In this document: one piece after another, positions 6,052 through 9,205 of the stretch
Numbering within the stretch: position 1 is the first letter of the stretch
How the letters are laid out: every line of letters starts with the position of its first letter
NCBI GenBank assembly: GCA_030726195.1
Contig: JANREF010000069.1
Span: 1 to 9,205 of the forward strand
DNA from: Burkholderiaceae bacterium
GTDB taxonomy: Bacteria > Pseudomonadota > Gammaproteobacteria > Burkholderiales > Burkholderiaceae_C
Reading direction: 5' to 3'
DNA length: 9,205 nucleotides
Program-made: the position numbers and the translations under genes
Notes under the pieces: generated by a model
What the model was told of the DNA's origin: nothing
Seen by the model: only the letters and a program-made list of their open reading frames with translations
Database searches by the model: none

Positions 6052-6963
6052 CTAGCCTCTGACAAACGACGGCTCCAAGGTGCCCATATCGCCATCGTGA
6101 AACGCCTGCATGTAGTTGGCGATATCTTGGCGCGTATTGCCCGTAAACGGGCCGTGTTGCAGCACGGGCTCACCAATGGGCTTGCCATGGAACATGACGC
6201 CATGACAGCCGTCTGGGCCCGCTTGCAGCACCACGTCGTCGCCCACCACTGGCGTGGGCAACACCACGGGGCTCCACACCACCGCAGTGGGTTGGTCCAC
6301 CACCTGCTCGCCTTGAGCGGTGCGAAACACCAAGCTGCCACTGCGCAGCACAAAAAACACGTTGTGCAAGTTGGGTATGGGCAAACGCAACACGCCATTG
6401 GGCTGCACGCTGATGTCCCACATACCCACGCGCGTCGACCACCGCGCGTCGGCGCCAATGGGCGAGGCGGCACTCCCGTCAGGCAGGTCACCCGCCACGG
6501 CGGTCAGGTGCACATCACCGTCTTGCATCACAGGCATGTCTGCGCGCTTGACCTTGAAGACCGCTGCGTCTTGGTATTTGTGCTCAGGCGCCATGTCCAC
6601 AAAGATTTGCAAACCCAACGCGGCGCTACCAGGCTCAGATGGCGTCTCTTCGTGAATGATGCCGCTGCCCGCCTGCGTCCAATGCAAGTCACCTGCCGCA
6701 ATGATGCTGTCGTCACCCGTGGAATCACGGTTGCGCACGCCACCTGGCGAATCCGCAAACAACAAAGTAATGGCGCTCATGCCGCCGTGCGGGTGTGGCA
6801 AAAAATACGACTGGGGCATGCTGAACGCATCAATACCCAAAAATGGATCAATCAGACGCTGGGGCTCCACACGCAACATGTAGGCAAACGTTGACGCGTC
6901 AAAGGCATGCGTTGGCATGGCCACCAGCCGAGCAACAGGGCGAATAGAGCGAGAGGCATGCAT
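6052..6963 (-). CDS. Pirin-family bicupin protein
   Basis: Pirins are iron-binding double-cupin proteins; some bacterial members and human pirin have quercetin 2,3-dioxygenase activity, others act as regulators. The 303-residue product has the full pirin length with both cupin halves. The N-terminal metal site is intact: His57 and His59 in LPHPHGGMS, His104 and Glu106 in GIIHEE, matching His56, His58, His101 and Glu103 of human pirin. DLHWTQAGSGIIHEE (92-106) and LGLQIFVDMAPEHKYQD (117-133) are family blocks; the C-terminal cupin covers about 185-275. ATG 6963 has AAGGA seven bases upstream (6971-6975). It lies 128 bases after the smaller pirin and 135 bases before the flavodoxin gene, all on one strand. 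Substrate or partner cannot be told from sequence. Confidence 0.95.
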   Translation of the reverse strand: MHASRSIRPVARLVAMPTHAFDASTFAYMLRVEPQRLIDPFLGIDAFSMPQSYFLPHPHGGMSAITLLFADSPGGVRNRDSTGDDSIIAAGDLHWTQAGSGIIHEETPSEPGSAALGLQIFVDMAPEHKYQDAAVFKVKRADMPVMQDGDVHLTAVAGDLPDGSAASPIGADARWSTRVGMWDISVQPNGVLRLPIPNLHNVFFVLRSGSLVFRTAQGEQVVDQPTAVVWSPVVLPTPVVGDDVVLQAGPDGCHGVMFHGKPIGEPVLQHGPFTGNTRQDIANYMQAFHDGDMGTLEPSFVRG

Positions 6964-7091
6964 GGTGAAATCCTTGGTGTGCGCTTGGCTTGTTGTGTGT
7001 TGTGGTGTGTCGCCGTATGGCGTTGCGGCGGGCTGTGCTGTGTGGCTGGGTGCGCTTGGCCGCGTGCATTGTGACGCCCAAGCGCCACAGC
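6964..7091 (-). other. Gap between the two pirin genes, CA-rich on the transcript
   Basis: The minus-strand transcript here is rich in C and A just before the second pirin's ribosome-binding site. GTGCGCTTGGC occurs twice (6979-6989 and 7050-7060), and both copies can pair with CCAAGCGC at 7078-7085. No T-tract terminator separates the pirin genes, so read-through is plausible. Confidence 0.4.
7052..7085 (-). repeat. 8-bp inverted repeat just after the YhhW-type pirin gene
   Basis: GCGCTTGG (7052-7059) and CCAAGCGC (7078-7085) pair perfectly around an 18-base loop, beginning six bases beyond the pirin stop codon. The left arm has a second identical copy at 6981-6988 that could compete for the same partner. 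No T-run follows. Confidence 0.45.
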
Positions 7092-7793
7092 TTACGCGTG
7101 CAAATCAAACAGCAACACCTCGGCACCAACGCCGTTGCTGAAATCCAAACCAGCCTCGTCGGCCACCATCAAGCCATCGCCTTGCTGTAACTGATGGCCG
7201 CCCACTTGAATGCTGCCCTGAACCACTTGCACGTAAGCCTTGCGCGCCGGGTTCAGCGTCACGGTGGCGGATTCACCAGCGTCAAACAAACCGGCCCAGA
7301 TACGTGCGTCACTGTGAATGGTCACGGCACCGTCCGCGCCGCTGGGGTCCGCCACCAAACGCAATCTGCCGCGCTTGTCTGCCTCTGAGAAATGTTTTTG
7401 CTCATAGCCGGGCTGCACGCCTGCGGTGTGCGGCAACAGCCAAATTTGCAAAAAATGTGTTTCGCTGTTGGCCGCGTGGTTGAACTCACTGTGGCGAACC
7501 CCTGTGCCTGCACTCATGCGCTGCAGGTCGCCCGGTGGAATGCTGGTGCCGTTGCCAATGTCGTCCTTGTGCGCGAGTTCACCAGAGATGACGTAGCTCA
7601 CAATTTCCATGTCGCGGTGGCCGTGCGTACCAAAACCCATGCCTGCGGCAATGCGGTCTTCATTGATCACGCGCAGGTTGCCCCACCCCATGAACCGGGG
7701 ATCCATGTAATCGGCAAACGAGAAGCTGTGCTGGCTCTTGAGCCAGCCGTGGTCGGCTTGTCCGCGCTGGGCTGCAGTTCTGACGTACAACAT
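7092..7793 (-). CDS. yhhW: YhhW-type pirin family protein (quercetinase-like bicupin)
   Basis: The product resembles E. coli YhhW over its whole length; YhhW is a bicupin with quercetin 2,3-dioxygenase activity in vitro. With ATG 7793 it has 233 residues, the usual size. The opening MLYVRTAAQRGQADHGWL, then FSFADYMDPRFMGWGNLRVIN, is the family signature. The metal ligands are His57 and His59 in GTHGHRDME, His101 and Glu103 in GVRHSEFN, the same numbering as human pirin. The second cupin ends in EVLLFDLHA. The frame extends two codons to a TTG at 7799, but AAGGAG (7800-7805) sits six bases before the ATG and decides the start. It is the first gene after the divergent LysR regulator and so probably the main target of that regulator. 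Confidence 0.95.
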   Translation of the reverse strand: MLYVRTAAQRGQADHGWLKSQHSFSFADYMDPRFMGWGNLRVINEDRIAAGMGFGTHGHRDMEIVSYVISGELAHKDDIGNGTSIPPGDLQRMSAGTGVRHSEFNHAANSETHFLQIWLLPHTAGVQPGYEQKHFSEADKRGRLRLVADPSGADGAVTIHSDARIWAGLFDAGESATVTLNPARKAYVQVVQGSIQVGGHQLQQGDGLMVADEAGLDFSNGVGAEVLLFDLHA

Positions 7794-7922
7794 GTTCAAC
7801 TCCTTGATGTGGTGGGCGATTTAGTTTCAAACGATGATCACAGTGTGCCCGCCGGAGCCGACATTGAGGGTGAAATGGCTTGATGTCACCATTCAAATAA
7901 TTTGCACGATAATTACCCTGAA
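7794..7922. promoter_or_regulatory. Divergent promoter/operator region between pirin and LysR genes
   Basis: LysR-type regulators usually bind between themselves and a divergent target. These 129 bases contain candidate dyads: GTTTCAAAC (7824-7832), the TGATCA palindrome (7835-7840), and GGTGA with TCACC 12 bases apart (7869-7873, 7886-7890). I could not fix a single T-N11-A box or firm -10/-35 hexamers. The 3' part near the LysR start is AT-rich. Confidence 0.5.
7800..7805 (-). promoter_or_regulatory. Strong ribosome-binding site deciding the YhhW-type pirin start
   Basis: On the minus strand AAGGAG lies exactly six bases before ATG 7793 and directly before the TTG at 7799, so the ATG is the start. 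It is the strongest Shine-Dalgarno sequence found in the window. Confidence 0.8.
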
Positions 7923-8909
7923 ATGCAAAATCAACGAAGCGCGCTGTCCACAGACAACTTACACATGCTCACCACCATTGCCAGCAGCGGCAGTATGGCG
8001 GCGGCAGCCAGGCGCTTGGGCGTGGTGCCCAGCGCCCTGAGTTACCGCTTGCGTCAAATGGAAGACAACTTAGACGTTTTACTGGTAGACCGCGCCAGCC
8101 GCCGCGCACAACTCACGCTGGCGGGCACCGAACTGTTGCGTGCCAGCGAGCACTTGCTCAATGAACTGGATGCGGTGGCACAACGCGTCAAACGCGTGGC
8201 CACAGGCTGGGAGGCGCAACTCATCATCGTGGCCGACGGCCTGATCAACACCAACACGGTGTTTGAATTGTTCGAGCGCTTTTACGAGCTGGGTGCACCC
8301 ACGCAACTCAAGCTGCGCGTTGAGACCATGACGGGCACGACAGAGTCGCTGTCCAGTGGCCAGTCAGACTTGGCGCTGGGCATTGTGTCTGAAGCCGCAC
8401 AATATGCGGGTGTACGCAGCGCGCCTCTGGGCCAAATTGAGTTTTTATTCGCCGTCGCGCCCCACCATCCCTTGGCCCGAGTGGACGTGCCGCTGAGCAA
8501 CGCGCACCGCCTGGCGCACCGCGCGGTGGTGGTGGCCGACAGCGCAGCCAGAGGCCCGGGCCAAACCGTGGGCATTTTGCAGGGCCAAGAAGTGCTCACC
8601 GTGCCCACCATGGCGCACAAACTGCAAGCCCAGCTCAGAGGCTTAGGTTGTGGCTACTTACCGCAACCGCTGGCACAACCCTTCATCGATGCCGGTCAGC
8701 TGGTGGTCAAGGCTGTCGATCAGCCTGCACGCATTGCACGCATGGCCTACGCTTGGCGCAACCCCATCAGCGCCGCGCCGGGTCAAGCGCTGTCGTGGTG
8801 GTTGGCACAACTCAAATCCAGCGCCACGCGCGACGCATTGGTCGGCCTGCGCCTGGCTGCTGCGGCCCAACCCACAGGTTCATACAGGGCCGCCAAACCC
8901 ACCGTTTAA
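7923..8909 (+). CDS. LysR-type transcriptional regulator, YhaJ-like
   Basis: The product is a LysR-type regulator: winged helix-turn-helix at about residues 10-68 (SMAAAARRLGVVPSALSYRL, 24-43), a linker helix at about 69-95, and an effector-binding domain from about 97. The stretch GSMAAAARRLGVVPSALSY and the ATGWEAQLIIV segment closely follow E. coli YhaJ, as I recall its sequence. YhaJ lies beside the pirin gene yhaK and responds to nitroaromatic-derived compounds. With ATG 7923 it has 328 residues, slightly long for the family, with a tail of about 20 residues. A TTG at 7902 would add seven residues; neither start has a good Shine-Dalgarno sequence. It diverges from two pirins and a quinone reductase-like gene, so I infer that it senses a quinone or aromatic electrophile. 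The effector is not known. Confidence 0.94.
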   Translation: MQNQRSALSTDNLHMLTTIASSGSMAAAARRLGVVPSALSYRLRQMEDNLDVLLVDRASRRAQLTLAGTELLRASEHLLNELDAVAQRVKRVATGWEAQLIIVADGLINTNTVFELFERFYELGAPTQLKLRVETMTGTTESLSSGQSDLALGIVSEAAQYAGVRSAPLGQIEFLFAVAPHHPLARVDVPLSNAHRLAHRAVVVADSAARGPGQTVGILQGQEVLTVPTMAHKLQAQLRGLGCGYLPQPLAQPFIDAGQLVVKAVDQPARIARMAYAWRNPISAAPGQALSWWLAQLKSSATRDALVGLRLAAAAQPTGSYRAAKPTV

Positions 8910-9020
8910 AATACACGCTTGGGCGCACCAGCCAACGCCGCTCGCGATGCCGCGCCACACGCACGAAGTGCTGTCAGCCAAGCCGACAAGCCTTGAGCTT
9001 GCCAGGCGTGTTGCGCAGTA

Positions 9021-9061
9021 GTGGGGCTTTGGTGGGGCTGCAGTGGGGCTGTGGGGGGCTG
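9021..9061 (+). repeat. 11-bp G-rich tandem repeat, potential G-quadruplex
   Basis: GTGGGGCT recurs at 9021, 9032 and 9043 with a period of 11, followed by a variant with six Gs (9052-9060). The four G-runs (9023-9026, 9034-9037, 9045-9048, 9053-9058) are separated by loops of 7, 7 and 4 bases, which fits the usual G-quadruplex rule on the plus strand. Confidence 0.6.
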
Positions 9062-9068
9062 TGGATAA
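9060..9068 (-). promoter_or_regulatory. Consensus DnaA box
   Basis: TGTGGATAA on the plus strand is TTATCCACA on the minus strand, an exact match to the strong DnaA box. It directly follows the G-rich repeat and precedes a 14-bp tandem repeat. A single box can occur by chance (I estimate about 0.07 expected in a window of this size), so function is open. Confidence 0.4.
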
Positions 9069-9103
9069 ACCATCAACCACGCTGCGCACACAGCACTCGC
9101 TGG

Positions 9104-9205
9104 CCTAAACCAAGCGGCCCAAACCAATCGACCTAAACCAATTGAACTAAACCAACTGGCCTCATTCAACTGGCCCAATTCAACTCGCCTTAGCCAACCG
9201 GCTGT
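9104..9205. repeat. Degenerate 14-bp tandem repeat, seven units plus a partial one
   Basis: Consecutive units starting at 9104, 9118, 9132, 9146, 9160, 9174 and 9188 match the consensus CCTAAACCAACTGG at 12, 10, 12, 13, 11, 10 and 11 of 14 positions. The array runs into the right edge, so its full length is unknown. Fourteen is not a multiple of three and no convincing gene crosses it. It could be an iteron-like binding array or a decaying minisatellite. Confidence 0.75.

Noticed and set aside
5845..6894. 349-residue plus-strand frame across the pirin gene
   Set aside because: It is rich in His, Arg and Gln with no family resemblance, and lies antisense to a clear pirin with an intact metal site; it is a shadow of that gene.
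8906..9205. Minus-strand frame open from the right edge to near the LysR stop
   Set aside because: Its apparent 14-residue periodicity (Trp every 14 residues) is forced by the 14-bp DNA repeat, and the rest is Ala/Pro/Gln-rich without family likeness.
9104..9205. CRISPR array
   Set aside because: The units are 14 bases, contiguous and without spacers; no cas gene is present.
1..9205. tRNA, rRNA, riboswitch or insertion-sequence genes
   Set aside because: No cloverleaf with a TTC-type arm, no rRNA segment, no known riboswitch core and no transposase-like frame was found on either strand.

Overview
The window looks like chromosomal DNA from a betaproteobacterium of the order Burkholderiales, probably close to Comamonadaceae. 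This is an inference from GC-rich coding sequence, the style of the ferrochelatase, and a hemH gene followed by a small S4-domain (Hsp15-type) gene. No rRNA, tRNA, CRISPR array, transposase or integrase gene was recognised.

Left part (1-2139, + strand): a possible 3' end of an unidentified reading frame with atypical codons (3-173), an AT-rich gap carrying an 8-bp dyad, then hemH (ferrochelatase, last step of protoheme synthesis) and hslR (Hsp15-like, rescue of stalled 50S subunits). The gap after hslR holds a small 14-bp-period repeat and a dyad next to a 7-codon mini-ORF.

Middle (2140-5157): a fumarylacetoacetate hydrolase-family enzyme on the minus strand and a MATE efflux transporter on the plus strand diverge from a dyad-rich gap. 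The MATE gene then runs tail to tail, with no spacer, into a DUF599 membrane protein gene on the minus strand.

Right part (5158-8909): three minus-strand genes, a YhhW-type pirin, a second longer pirin and a flavodoxin-fold NAD(P)H:quinone oxidoreductase-like protein, lie in series. They are divergent from a LysR-type regulator whose DNA-binding half closely resembles E. coli YhaJ. I read this as a probable quinone or aromatic-electrophile response cluster: the regulator controls itself and the pirin promoter, the flavoprotein would reduce quinones by two electrons, and the pirins are metal-binding bicupins of a family with known quercetinase activity. The function is inferred, not shown by the sequence.

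Right end (8910-9205): about 300 bases with no convincing gene but dense structure. It has an 11-bp G-rich repeat that fits the G-quadruplex rule, a perfect consensus DnaA box, and a degenerate 14-bp tandem repeat of seven units that runs off the edge of the window. This and the LysR/pirin/flavodoxin cluster are the two parts most worth a second look.
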